Source: DAOUCV01 sp034432095 (GTDB taxonomy: Bacteria > Chloroflexota > Dehalococcoidia > Dehalococcoidales > UBA2162). From it: a stretch of DNA of 26,741 bases. The notes beneath the pieces were generated by a model, which had not been told where the DNA came from, ran no database searches, and saw only the letters and a program-made list of their open reading frames with translations. Shown here piece after piece: positions 15,767-22,933 of this stretch. The stretch covers positions 1-26,741 of the forward strand of contig DAOUCV010000047.1 of NCBI GenBank assembly GCA_034432095.1. Direction: 5' to 3'. Positions within the stretch are counted from its first letter, which is position 1. The number at the start of each line of letters is the position of its first letter. A program made the position numbers and the translations under genes.

Positions 15767-16606
15767 ATGCTCAAGAAAAGGGTAATCACGGGACTGTGGG
15801 GGCTTCCTCTCCTTGTTGCCATTGTCTGGTCTGGCGAGCCGCTGTTTACCATCCTGCTGGCAGTCTGGGGAGGATTGGCCGCCTTTGAGTTTTACCGGCT
15901 GGTCGCTAAAGTAAAGGCGCCCACGCTAACCTGCTTTGGACTGGTCTGGACTGTTTTTCTCATTGCCAGTCGCAATTCGCAGTTAATAGACTTCCTCAAG
16001 CCATGCCTTAGCGAAAGCTTGCTGTTGCCGCTATTATTAACCTCAGCCGTGGTGCTCCCTCTATTCTGGCTCCTCCGGCGACCACAGAGAGAGAACGCTT
16101 TTGCCGGCTGGGCATGGACAATCGCCGGCATCCTCTATATCGGCTGGCTGTTAGGTTATCTCGTCGCCTTGAGAGACCTTGACCATAACCGCACCTGGCA
16201 AAGCTGGGTCTTCCTGGCTCTGTTTACTACCTTCGCTTCTGACACCGCCGCCTTTTTTACCGGCAGAGCCCTGGGCAGGCACAAACTTGCGCCCAACATC
16301 AGCCCGGGCAAGACCTGGGAGGGAGCCATCGGCGGTGTCTTCGGGGCTATTCTGGTCAGCCTGTTTTTCATTTTACCCACCCCCCTCCTTCTTCCCCTCA
16401 GTTGGTGGCAGGCAGTAGTTCTGGGCTTGCTGGTCAGCGTTTTTGGTCAGCTCGGTGACCTTGTCGAGTCCCTGTTCAAGCGTAATATGGGGGTAAAAGA
16501 TTCGGGCAGGCTACTTCCAGGGCATGGCGGTGCCCTTGACCGAATAGACAGCGTTATCATCGCTGGTATCGTGGTATACTATTATGTGATATGGGTAATA
16601 CGGTAA
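15767..16606 (+). CDS. cdsA: Phosphatidate cytidylyltransferase
   Basis: This 279-aa polytopic membrane enzyme makes CDP-diacylglycerol from CTP and phosphatidic acid. I count about seven hydrophobic helices. The diagnostic C-terminal signature is complete at about 236-263: LFKRNMGVKDSGRLLPGHGGALDRIDS. SDTAAFFTGRALGRHKLAPNISPGKTWEG is the second conserved block. ATG 15767 is three bases after the uppS stop, and its own 3' end overlaps the dxr start by 16 bp, so the three genes are tightly packed and likely coupled. Its presence implies ester-linked phospholipid synthesis. Confidence 0.95.
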   Translation: MLKKRVITGLWGLPLLVAIVWSGEPLFTILLAVWGGLAAFEFYRLVAKVKAPTLTCFGLVWTVFLIASRNSQLIDFLKPCLSESLLLPLLLTSAVVLPLFWLLRRPQRENAFAGWAWTIAGILYIGWLLGYLVALRDLDHNRTWQSWVFLALFTTFASDTAAFFTGRALGRHKLAPNISPGKTWEGAIGGVFGAILVSLFFILPTPLLLPLSWWQAVVLGLLVSVFGQLGDLVESLFKRNMGVKDSGRLLPGHGGALDRIDSVIIAGIVVYYYVIWVIR

Positions 16607-17730
16607 AGCGGATCGCTGTCCTGGGTTCAACCGGCTCCATCGGTCAGCAAACTCTTGAGGTAGTCCGTGCCTTGCCTCACCGGTTCCAAGTCGTCGGTCT
16701 GGCTGCCGGGCAGAATTCCAATTTGCTGGCAAAGCAGATCAATGAGTTCAAACCCAGATTTGTCTACCATCAAGGAAAAGAGAAACCGCTTCCTCAAGTT
16801 AGCGTCGATTATGAACTGCTTCCACCGGAAGATATTGCTCGCCATCCTCAGGTAGACACTGTGGTCATCGCCACTTCGGGCAAATCGGGGCTAAGTCCAA
16901 CACTGGCAGCGGTCAGGGCGCGTAAGAATGTTGCCCTGGCTAACAAGGAATCACTAGTTATGGCTGGCGAGATTATCATCAACGAGGCTAAAAATACTGC
17001 CCGGATTCTACCCATTGATAGCGAGCACAGCGCCATATGGCAGTGCCTGAGGGGAGAATCCCAGCCACCGGTGCAGCTTATTCTGACAGCCTCAGGAGGG
17101 CCCTTCCACCACTACTCGCCGGAGCAACTGGAGGAAGCCACCATCGAGCAGGCTCTGAGGCACCCCTCATGGCAGATGGGGAAAAAGGTCACTATTGACT
17201 CAGCTACCCTGATGAACAAGGGACTTGAAGTAATTGAAGCCCACTGGCTCTTCGACATGCCCTTTGATAATATCAGGGTTTTAATCCACCCCCAGACCAT
17301 CATACACTCTATGGTAGAATTTGTAGATGGCTCAGTTAAGGCTCAGTTAAGCTACCCCGATATGCGTTTACCCATTCAATACGCCCTATCTTATCCCGAA
17401 CGCCTGCCCAACCCACAATTTCGCAAACTTGACTGGACTACAATTAATAACCTTACCTTTGAACAACCAGATTTTGCTACCTTCCCCTGCCTCAAACTAG
17501 CCATTGAAGCGGGGAAGAGGGGAGGAACCTACCCGGCAGTGCTCTGTGCCGCCGATGAGGTAGCTGTTGAGCTTTTCCTTTCTCAACGCATCAAATTGAC
17601 CGATATCGCCAGGCTGGTCGAACAGACACTGGCTGAGCACCAAGCCACCATCCACCCTACCCTGGAGGAAATTATGGCGGCTGATGCCTGGGCAAGAGCA
17701 AGAGTTAGGCAGGTTATCAGCAGAGGATAG
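16591..17730 (+). CDS. dxr: 1-deoxy-D-xylulose 5-phosphate reductoisomerase
   Basis: This 379-aa enzyme catalyses the committed step of the MEP pathway, DXP to MEP with NADPH, and is the fosmidomycin target. The NADPH loop is GSTGSIGQQT (12-21). ANKESLVMAGEI, PIDSEHSAIWQCL (metal-binding Asp and Glu), TASGGPF and HPSWQMGKKVTIDSATLMNKGLEVIEAHWLF are all intact, so the active site looks complete. ATG 16591 overlaps the end of cdsA by 16 bp. ispG, another MEP enzyme, lies two genes downstream. Confidence 0.97.
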   Translation: MGNTVKRIAVLGSTGSIGQQTLEVVRALPHRFQVVGLAAGQNSNLLAKQINEFKPRFVYHQGKEKPLPQVSVDYELLPPEDIARHPQVDTVVIATSGKSGLSPTLAAVRARKNVALANKESLVMAGEIIINEAKNTARILPIDSEHSAIWQCLRGESQPPVQLILTASGGPFHHYSPEQLEEATIEQALRHPSWQMGKKVTIDSATLMNKGLEVIEAHWLFDMPFDNIRVLIHPQTIIHSMVEFVDGSVKAQLSYPDMRLPIQYALSYPERLPNPQFRKLDWTTINNLTFEQPDFATFPCLKLAIEAGKRGGTYPAVLCAADEVAVELFLSQRIKLTDIARLVEQTLAEHQATIHPTLEEIMAADAWARARVRQVISRG

Positions 17731-17733
17731 CTT

Positions 17734-18771
17734 ATGCTAATTCCAATACTAATAGGTGTAGTTGTTCTGTCGGTGATTCTCCTTACTCATGAACTGGGAC
17801 ACTTTATCATGGCTAAGTCTACCGGGGTAAAGGTAGAGGAATTCGGGTTGGGCTTTCCCCCACGGCTGGTCTCATTTAAATGGGGTGAGACCCGCTACTC
17901 CCTAAACGCCATCCCCTTTGGTGGCTTTAATAGACTAAGTGGTGAAGAAGACCCCGAGAAGCCGAGGACCTTAGCCAGTAAAAGCCGCACCACTAGGCTG
18001 CTGGTGCTGAGTGCCGGTTCAGTGATGAACTTCCTGCTTGCCCTGATGCTGTTTTCGGCTGGTTACCTATTCCCCCGCGAGGCAACGGTCGGACAGGTAC
18101 TGGTGGTGGAAGTAGCCCCTAATTCTCCAGCTGCCCTGGCCGGGATCGAAACAGGGGATATTGTCTTGAGTGTCAATAACCAGCCGGTGAGGAATAGCAA
18201 TGAACTGCACCAGTACGTAATGGAAAATCTGGGTAAAAAGACCACCCTGCTAATCCAGCATGATTCCACTAAGAGGAGCATCGAGGTCATACCTCGATTA
18301 GAGCCACCCGAAGGCGAGGGGGCAGTTGGCATTGCCACAAGCACCGTAAAACGTTACCCGCTCTGGCAGGTAATACCTCTGGGCGCAACCGAGCTTATCG
18401 AGACAACTATTATTTGGGGGAAAGGGCTGGCCAGTATGTTTACCGGTGGAGTATCAGCTTCATTCCTCGGTCCGCTAGGGATTGCCCAGCTAGCTGGCGA
18501 GGTAGCCAAACTTGGTATAGTATCCCTGCTGAGAATCTCTGCCCTGATTAGCTTAGTACTGGGTATAATGAACCTGTTCCCCCTACCCGCCGCCGATGGC
18601 GGGCACGTCGTCTTCGTCCTGCTCGAGTGGGTCCGTCGGGGCAGGCGCATCGCCCCAAAAACCGAAACGTTAGTCCATCTTATTGGCTTTGCTCTGCTGA
18701 TGATATTTTTCCTAGCCATCACCTACCAGGACATTATGCGCCTCATAAGCGGAGAGAGCCTGATACCATAA
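17734..18771 (+). CDS. rseP: RseP/RIP-type site-2 zinc metalloprotease with PDZ domain
   Basis: This 345-aa intramembrane protease has the zinc motif HELGH at 19-23 inside TM1. A single PDZ domain lies at about 115-185 (VEVAPNSPAALAGIETGDIVLSVNN). The third zinc-ligand region, NLFPLPAADGGH (Asn280, Asp288), is in a C-terminal membrane helix, with two Ala where Leu is common before the Asp. RseP homologues cut membrane-bound anti-sigma factors and leftover signal peptides; the substrate here is unknown. The dxr-rseP adjacency is widespread in bacteria. ATG 17734 is three bases after the dxr stop. Confidence 0.94.
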   Translation: MLIPILIGVVVLSVILLTHELGHFIMAKSTGVKVEEFGLGFPPRLVSFKWGETRYSLNAIPFGGFNRLSGEEDPEKPRTLASKSRTTRLLVLSAGSVMNFLLALMLFSAGYLFPREATVGQVLVVEVAPNSPAALAGIETGDIVLSVNNQPVRNSNELHQYVMENLGKKTTLLIQHDSTKRSIEVIPRLEPPEGEGAVGIATSTVKRYPLWQVIPLGATELIETTIIWGKGLASMFTGGVSASFLGPLGIAQLAGEVAKLGIVSLLRISALISLVLGIMNLFPLPAADGGHVVFVLLEWVRRGRRIAPKTETLVHLIGFALLMIFFLAITYQDIMRLISGESLIP

Positions 18772-18792
18772 AGGAGGAAAACAAGAAAAGCA

Positions 18793-18883
18793 AAGCCCCT
18801 CTTAAATAACCACCCTCCCCTCTCCTTTGAAGGAGAAGGGGATAAGGCGGGTTCCCGGAAAAATCAAAGATTTTTCCGGGTGC
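18793..18883. repeat. GC-rich palindromes between rseP and ispG (array B)
   Basis: The gap holds a half-copy of the GCCCCTCTT module (18794-18802), a near-perfect CCCCTCTCCTT/AAGGAGAAGGGG hairpin (18817-18841), and CCCGGAAAAATC/GATTTTTCCGGG around AAA (18854-18880). The last is the same family as the 16-bp-arm palindrome at 11564-11598, with a few compensated changes. A GAGGTA follows at 18895-18900, close to the ispG start. Confidence 0.8.
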
Positions 18884-18911
18884 CTAAAGGGGGCGAGGTA
18901 GATAAAGAATT

Positions 18912-19958
18912 ATGAATCCTCGGAGAAAGTCTAAACCCGTCCAAATTGGCAAAGTAACCGTTGGTGGCACGGCGCCAATCGTAGTGCAGTCTATGACCAA
19001 GACGGATACTCGTGATGTTATGTCAACTATCGCCCAGATTAAAGAACTTGAGGACTGTGGCTGTGAACTGGTGCGAGTGGCGGTGCCTGATATGCAGGCA
19101 GCAGAAGCCATCAGAGAGATAAAGAAAGGCATCTCCATACCTCTAATTGCCGATATTCACTTTGACTACCGCCTGGCTTTAGCGTCACTAAAAGCCGGTG
19201 CAGACGGTCTTCGTTTGAATCCGGGTAATATCAGTGAACCAGAACAGGTCAAAGCTATAGTTCAATCCGCCAGAGAAACGGGAGTCCCTATCCGCATCGG
19301 GGTTAATGCTGGTAGTTTGCCCAGAAAAGTAAATCCAGGGCTAACCACCGCTCAAAAGATGGTTCAAGCTGCCCTGGACCAGATAAAGCTGCTGGAGAGT
19401 CTGGACTTCGACATGATTAAAGTCTCCCTCAAAGCCTTTGATGTGCCAACAACCATTGAAGCCTATCAGGACATCGCTACTAAAATCCCCTATCCTCTAC
19501 ACATTGGCATTACCGAGGCTGGACCTCCCCGGACCGGGGTAATCCGTAGTGCTGTGGGCATCAGCACCTTGCTCTACTTAGGGATTGGCGATACCATCCG
19601 GGTCTCGCTGACTGCCCACCCCAGAGAAGAGGTCGTTGCCGGGTATGAAATCCTGAAGAGCCTAAATTTGCGCCAGCACGGCCCGATACTGGTCAGCTGC
19701 CCCACCTGCGGTCGGACGGAGGTTGATATTATAAAGCTGGCAGAAGCTGTAGAAAAGGAGCTCCTAAAGATTACCAAGCCGATAAAGGTAGCCGTGATGG
19801 GCTGTGTGGTCAACGGACCCGGCGAAGCCAGAGACGCCGATATCGGCATCGCCTGCGGCAGAGGCAGAGCCGTCCTCTTCAAAAAAGGCAAGAAAATCAG
19901 GGTGGTAGAAGAAAGAGACTTTCTAACCGCGCTGATGGGAGAGGTGGAAAGGTTCTGA
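18912..19958 (+). CDS. ispG: 4-hydroxy-3-methylbut-2-en-1-yl diphosphate synthase (GcpE)
   Basis: This 348-aa MEP-pathway enzyme reduces MEcPP to HMBPP using a [4Fe-4S] cluster. The cluster ligands are Cys263 and Cys266 (SCPTCGRTE), Cys298 (MGCVVNGPGE) and Glu305. The N-terminal TIM barrel shows VQSMTKTDTRDV, IADIHFDYRLAL, LRLNPGNI and RIGVNAGSL. The length fits the short bacterial form without the plant-type insert. The ribosome-binding site is weak: GAGGT lies about a dozen bases upstream at the edge of palindrome array B. Electrons may come from ferredoxin or flavodoxin in such anaerobes; that is inference. Confidence 0.97.
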   Translation: MNPRRKSKPVQIGKVTVGGTAPIVVQSMTKTDTRDVMSTIAQIKELEDCGCELVRVAVPDMQAAEAIREIKKGISIPLIADIHFDYRLALASLKAGADGLRLNPGNISEPEQVKAIVQSARETGVPIRIGVNAGSLPRKVNPGLTTAQKMVQAALDQIKLLESLDFDMIKVSLKAFDVPTTIEAYQDIATKIPYPLHIGITEAGPPRTGVIRSAVGISTLLYLGIGDTIRVSLTAHPREEVVAGYEILKSLNLRQHGPILVSCPTCGRTEVDIIKLAEAVEKELLKITKPIKVAVMGCVVNGPGEARDADIGIACGRGRAVLFKKGKKIRVVEERDFLTALMGEVERF

Positions 19959-19980
19959 TGGCTAAGCCGGTGAAGGGTCC

Positions 19981-20043
19981 AAGAGAAGCTCCGCCTCTCT
20001 TTAGAAAAAAACTTCACCCCTTCCCCTTGCTAAGGGGAAGGGG
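19981..20043. repeat. GC-rich palindromes after ispG (array C)
   Basis: A degenerate AAGAGA...TCTCTT unit (19981-20001) has the same 21-base spacing as the one at 11716-11736. It is followed by a perfect CCCCTTCCCCTT/AAGGGGAAGGGG hairpin with loop GCT (20017-20043, 12-bp arms). Confidence 0.8.
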
Positions 20044-20078
20044 GATTAAGGGGGATGGGGTTAATATCAATATCTTTC

Positions 20079-20118
20079 AGATTGCTTCGCCCCGATAAAT
20101 CGGGGCTCACAATGACAG
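20079..20118. repeat. REP-like element with CAGATTGCTTC / CTCACAATGACA borders
   Basis: A hairpin GCCCCGAT/ATCGGGGC with loop AA (20089-20106) is bracketed by CAGATTGCTTC on the left and TCACAATGACA on the right. From memory, the pattern ATTGCTTCG...CTCGCAATGACA is a common dispersed repeat in environmental bacterial genomes. Only one copy is present here. Confidence 0.6.
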
Positions 20119-20137
20119 GCAAGAAAAGGGGCTGGGG

Positions 20138-20704
20138 TTAATCCTTTTCTAGCCCTAATTCCCGCAGGCGTTTATGGAAATCTAAAGCCATTTGCCTAAT
20201 CTGGCTCGGATTTGTTTTCACTAGTTTCTTCAGCTCGGCTTCACGGGATTTTGCCGCCCTCTCGCTGGTGGCAAGTTCCAGGTACTGTAACCTAACCTTC
20301 TGTCCCGCAGTGGAAGAACTCTTTGGCTTTCTAAGCTCGGGGAACTGCCTGTAGACATCGGCGGTGTGCCCGATATACAAATCCCCGTCATCAAACTCAA
20401 GGATGTAAATGAAACACCTACCGGGCATCAGATAGCCGTCTGCCAATGTCTCGGAATACCCCATTCTGTATTGCGCTGGTTTTGTGGTTTCGACAGACGG
20501 TTTCTTTTGCTTGACCTGACGCCCCAGATGACAGTCCAAACACAAGCGTTCCATAATATCTTTAAACCGACTGCACTTTGGGCATCTATCGATAGAGCCC
20601 TCCACCCACCTCTGGTAGTGCTCCGTGCAGAGAAAACCATCATCCGGGATGCCCTTATTACAGTCCCAGTATGCGCAGATATTCTTCCTTTTTCGCCAGA
20701 ACAT
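20138..20704 (-). CDS. Two-zinc-knuckle protein with C-terminal GIY-YIG nuclease-like domain
   Basis: This predicted 188-aa protein has two regularly spaced metal-binding knuckles: Cys10-x4-Cys15-x10-Cys26-x2-His29 and Cys41-x2-Cys44-x10-Cys55-x2-Cys58. A GIY-YIG-like domain follows at about 97-180, with FIY (98-100), YIG (110-112), Arg119 and a candidate catalytic Glu155 in SREAELKK. GIY-YIG proteins of the UvrC/URI type cut DNA; substrate and activity here are unknown. The frame is open to 20821, but I choose ATG 20704. The extra 39 residues would run across the proS promoter and into proS, while a TTGTTT-17-TATACT promoter ends six bases before 20704, implying a nearly leaderless mRNA. It is divergent from proS. 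Confidence 0.75.
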   Translation of the reverse strand: MFWRKRKNICAYWDCNKGIPDDGFLCTEHYQRWVEGSIDRCPKCSRFKDIMERLCLDCHLGRQVKQKKPSVETTKPAQYRMGYSETLADGYLMPGRCFIYILEFDDGDLYIGHTADVYRQFPELRKPKSSSTAGQKVRLQYLELATSERAAKSREAELKKLVKTNPSQIRQMALDFHKRLRELGLEKD

Positions 20705-20710
20705 GGCAAC

Positions 20711-20739
20711 AGTATATCCTGTTTCTAGCTGCCAAACAA
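20711..20739 (-). promoter_or_regulatory. Candidate leaderless promoter of the GIY-YIG gene
   Basis: Minus strand: TTGTTT (20739-20734), 17 bases, TATACT (20716-20711), then six bases and ATG at 20704. Transcription would start at or next to the start codon. Confidence 0.5.
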
Positions 20740-20759
20740 GCCCGGTATTTTCGGGTCTT

Positions 20760-20787
20760 TTGCTAAGAGGATTGAAAGGGGTATAAT
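20760..20787 (+). promoter_or_regulatory. Promoter of proS
   Basis: TTGCTA (20760-20765), 16 bases, perfect TATAAT (20782-20787). The predicted 5' leader is about 15 bases and contains the GGAG ribosome-binding site, leaving no room for a T-box or attenuator. Confidence 0.6.
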
Positions 20788-20808
20788 AGGTCATAAATGG
20801 AGTAGACA

Positions 20809-22506
20809 ATGCGTATATCAAAGCTATTCGGTAAGACCCAAAGAGAAATACCCGCTGACGCAGACACGCCCAGCCACCAGCTACTACTGAAAGCCGGGAT
20901 GATACGTCAGGTAGCCGCCGGGGTCTATTCCTACCTGCCCTTAGCCTGGAGGGTGCTCAAGAAGATTGAGAATATCATCCGCGAGGAGATGGATAAAGCC
21001 GGCGGACAGGAACTAATGCTCTCCGCTCTCCAGCCTCTGGAACTGTGGCAGGAATCAGGACGAGATGTAGCCTTCGGGCAGGGACTGTTCACCCTTTCCG
21101 ACCGTCGGAAACGCAAGTTAGTTCTCGGGCCAACCCACGAGGAGGTCATTACGGAGCTGGTAAGATACAATGTGCAGAGTTACCGTGACCTGCCGCTTAT
21201 GCTGTATCAGATCCAGACCAAGTTTCGCGACGAGCCCCGCCCCAGAGGAGGGTTGCTTAGAGTCCGTGAGTTCGACATGATGGACCTTTACAGCTTTGAT
21301 ACCGATGACAAAGGGCTGAACATCAGCTACGAAAAAATGCTCCAAGCCTACCGCAATATCTATGACCGATGTGGCTTGTCTACCCTCCTCGTTGAAGCTG
21401 ATAGCGGCGCCATCGGCGGTAAAGAGTCACATGAGTTTATGGTCATCACCGACTCCGGTGAAGACGAAATTATCCATTGCCCCGCCTGTGGATATTCGGC
21501 TAATACCGATAAGGCGGAAAGTTTTAAAGAGAAGGTGGAGGGCGGTAAGCCCCTGCCGATGGAAGAAGTCGCCACTCCGGGAATGTACACCATTGAAGAA
21601 GTGTCCAACTTCCTGAAAGTGCCCCGGCATCGGACCCTGAAAGCGGTATTCTATGTCGCCGATGGCAAGCTGGTGTTTGTCATTATCCGGGGTGACATTG
21701 AAGTAAACGAGATAAAGCTCAAAAACGCTTTAGCTTGCACAGAGTTACGTATGGCTACCGAAGCTGAGGTAGTAAAAGCTGGCATCATAGCGGGTGCTGC
21801 CTCACCAATAGGTATTAAGGGCATAACGGTTATTGCTGACGACTCCATAACCACGGGAACAAACTTTGTGGCCGGTGCCAATAAGCCCGAGACCCATCTC
21901 AAAAATGTTAACTACCCCAGGGATTTCAAGGTTGACCTTATCACCGACATAGCGCGGGCTCGTGCCGGGAATAAATGCCCCAAATGCCGAGGCCAACTCT
22001 CATCCAGTCACGGGATTGAGGTAGGGCACACCTTCAAACTCGGCACTTTTATCAGCGAAAAACTGGGCGCGCTTTTCATTGACCAGAGCGGACAATCCCA
22101 TCCTATCCTTATGGGGAGTTATGGCATCGGGCTGGGCAGGCTGATGGCGGCTGCCATAGAGCAGAACCACGATGATAAGGGTATTGTCTGGCCATTAGCT
22201 ATTGCCCCCTATCATATCTATCTCTGCCCCCTATATCTGGAGAATCCTCAGGTTGAGTCGGTGGCAGAAAAACTGTACGCCGAGTTAGAGACACAGGGTT
22301 TTGAGGTGCTCTTTGACGACCGTCACGAGTCCCCGGGGGTAAAGTTCAACGATGCTGACCTCCTGGGAATACCCATCCGGGTCACCATCAGCCCACGCAC
22401 TCTGGAGAGAAATAGTGTCGAGCTAAAGCGGCGCTCCGAGAAGAAATCCCAGCTTGTGCCGCTGGAGGAAGCGGTCAACAAGCTCAAGGAGCTTATTAAG
22501 AGATAA
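20809..22506 (+). CDS. proS: Prolyl-tRNA synthetase (bacterial type with editing insertion)
   Basis: This 565-aa class II synthetase charges tRNA-Pro. Motif 1 region (residues about 20-50, AAGVYSYLPLAWRVLKKI), GPTHEEVITEL, motif 2 (FRDEPRPRGGLLRVREFDMMDLYSF) and motif 3 (SYGIGLGRLMAAAIEQ) are all visible. Between motifs 2 and 3 lies the INS editing domain (about 230-390), which removes misacylated Ala-tRNA-Pro and carries IEEVSNFLKVP and GANKPETHLKNVNYPRDF. The C-terminal anticodon-binding domain has FDDRHESPGVKFNDADLLGIP. CPACG and CPKCRG pairs sit within or next to the insertion. GGAG lies six bases before ATG 20809. Length and architecture match the bacterial type. Confidence 0.97.
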   Translation: MRISKLFGKTQREIPADADTPSHQLLLKAGMIRQVAAGVYSYLPLAWRVLKKIENIIREEMDKAGGQELMLSALQPLELWQESGRDVAFGQGLFTLSDRRKRKLVLGPTHEEVITELVRYNVQSYRDLPLMLYQIQTKFRDEPRPRGGLLRVREFDMMDLYSFDTDDKGLNISYEKMLQAYRNIYDRCGLSTLLVEADSGAIGGKESHEFMVITDSGEDEIIHCPACGYSANTDKAESFKEKVEGGKPLPMEEVATPGMYTIEEVSNFLKVPRHRTLKAVFYVADGKLVFVIIRGDIEVNEIKLKNALACTELRMATEAEVVKAGIIAGAASPIGIKGITVIADDSITTGTNFVAGANKPETHLKNVNYPRDFKVDLITDIARARAGNKCPKCRGQLSSSHGIEVGHTFKLGTFISEKLGALFIDQSGQSHPILMGSYGIGLGRLMAAAIEQNHDDKGIVWPLAIAPYHIYLCPLYLENPQVESVAEKLYAELETQGFEVLFDDRHESPGVKFNDADLLGIPIRVTISPRTLERNSVELKRRSEKKSQLVPLEEAVNKLKELIKR

Positions 22507-22508
22507 AT

Positions 22509-22585
22509 CCTATCCCCCTGTATCCCCCTTCCCTTTGACAAAAGGGAAGGGGGGAAATATTAGAAGAGGGGCAATAGCCCCTCTT
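22509..22585. repeat. GC-rich palindromes after proS (array D)
   Basis: The array starts CCTATCCCCCTG, exactly as array A does at 11551. It then has CCCCCTTCCCTTT/AAAGGGAAGGGGG (22524-22553, perfect 13-bp arms, loop GACA) and AAGAGGGGC/GCCCCTCTT (22564-22585), identical in its arms to the copy at 11644-11665 but with a different 4-base loop. Confidence 0.85.
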
Positions 22586-22635
22586 GAACGCCAGAATAAG
22601 CGTTTCTATGGGGGATTAAAAGAAGGAGTCTACCG

Positions 22636-22867
22636 GTGAAAAATTATTCAAAGTACTTCAAGATAAGAGATGCTTACGATTTTCTTATCGAAGAAGGGTA
22701 TAGAGAAGAAGTCGATTTGTATTAAAAGAGTAGGTTATAACACTAATACAAGGCGGTTGATGGTCGTTGGACTAATCTATGATAAGAACCTCTTAAGCAA
22801 ATTCCTGAATGGTATTTGGACACAGGGTAACGCTAACCTACAAGAAAAACTTTATGGATACATATAA
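22636..22867 (+). pseudogene. Possible broken small gene downstream of proS
   Basis: A GTG at 22636 is preceded by AAGGAG at ideal spacing and opens a 29-codon frame (VKNYSKYFKIRDAYDFLIEE...) that stops at 22723-22725. A second frame, open from ATG 22670 to the stop near 22867, has protein-like content in its later part (RRLMVVGLIYDKNLL, KFLNGIWTQG). The simplest reading is one gene of about 75 codons disrupted by a frameshift near 22700-22725; two independent small frames or chance are alternatives. I recognise no family. The rest of the gap to pheT (22868-22933) shows nothing. Confidence 0.35.
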
Positions 22868-22933
22868 TAGACGCTATCGCAAAAGACTTGAGCTTCACAT
22901 TTGCTTCTGAAAGAGAAGGATTGTCTGTCAATC

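Noticed and set aside
20705..20821. 39-residue N-terminal extension of the GIY-YIG protein
   Set aside because: It would cross the proS promoter and overlap the proS start; the peptide has no domain, and a promoter for the shorter form ends just before 20704.
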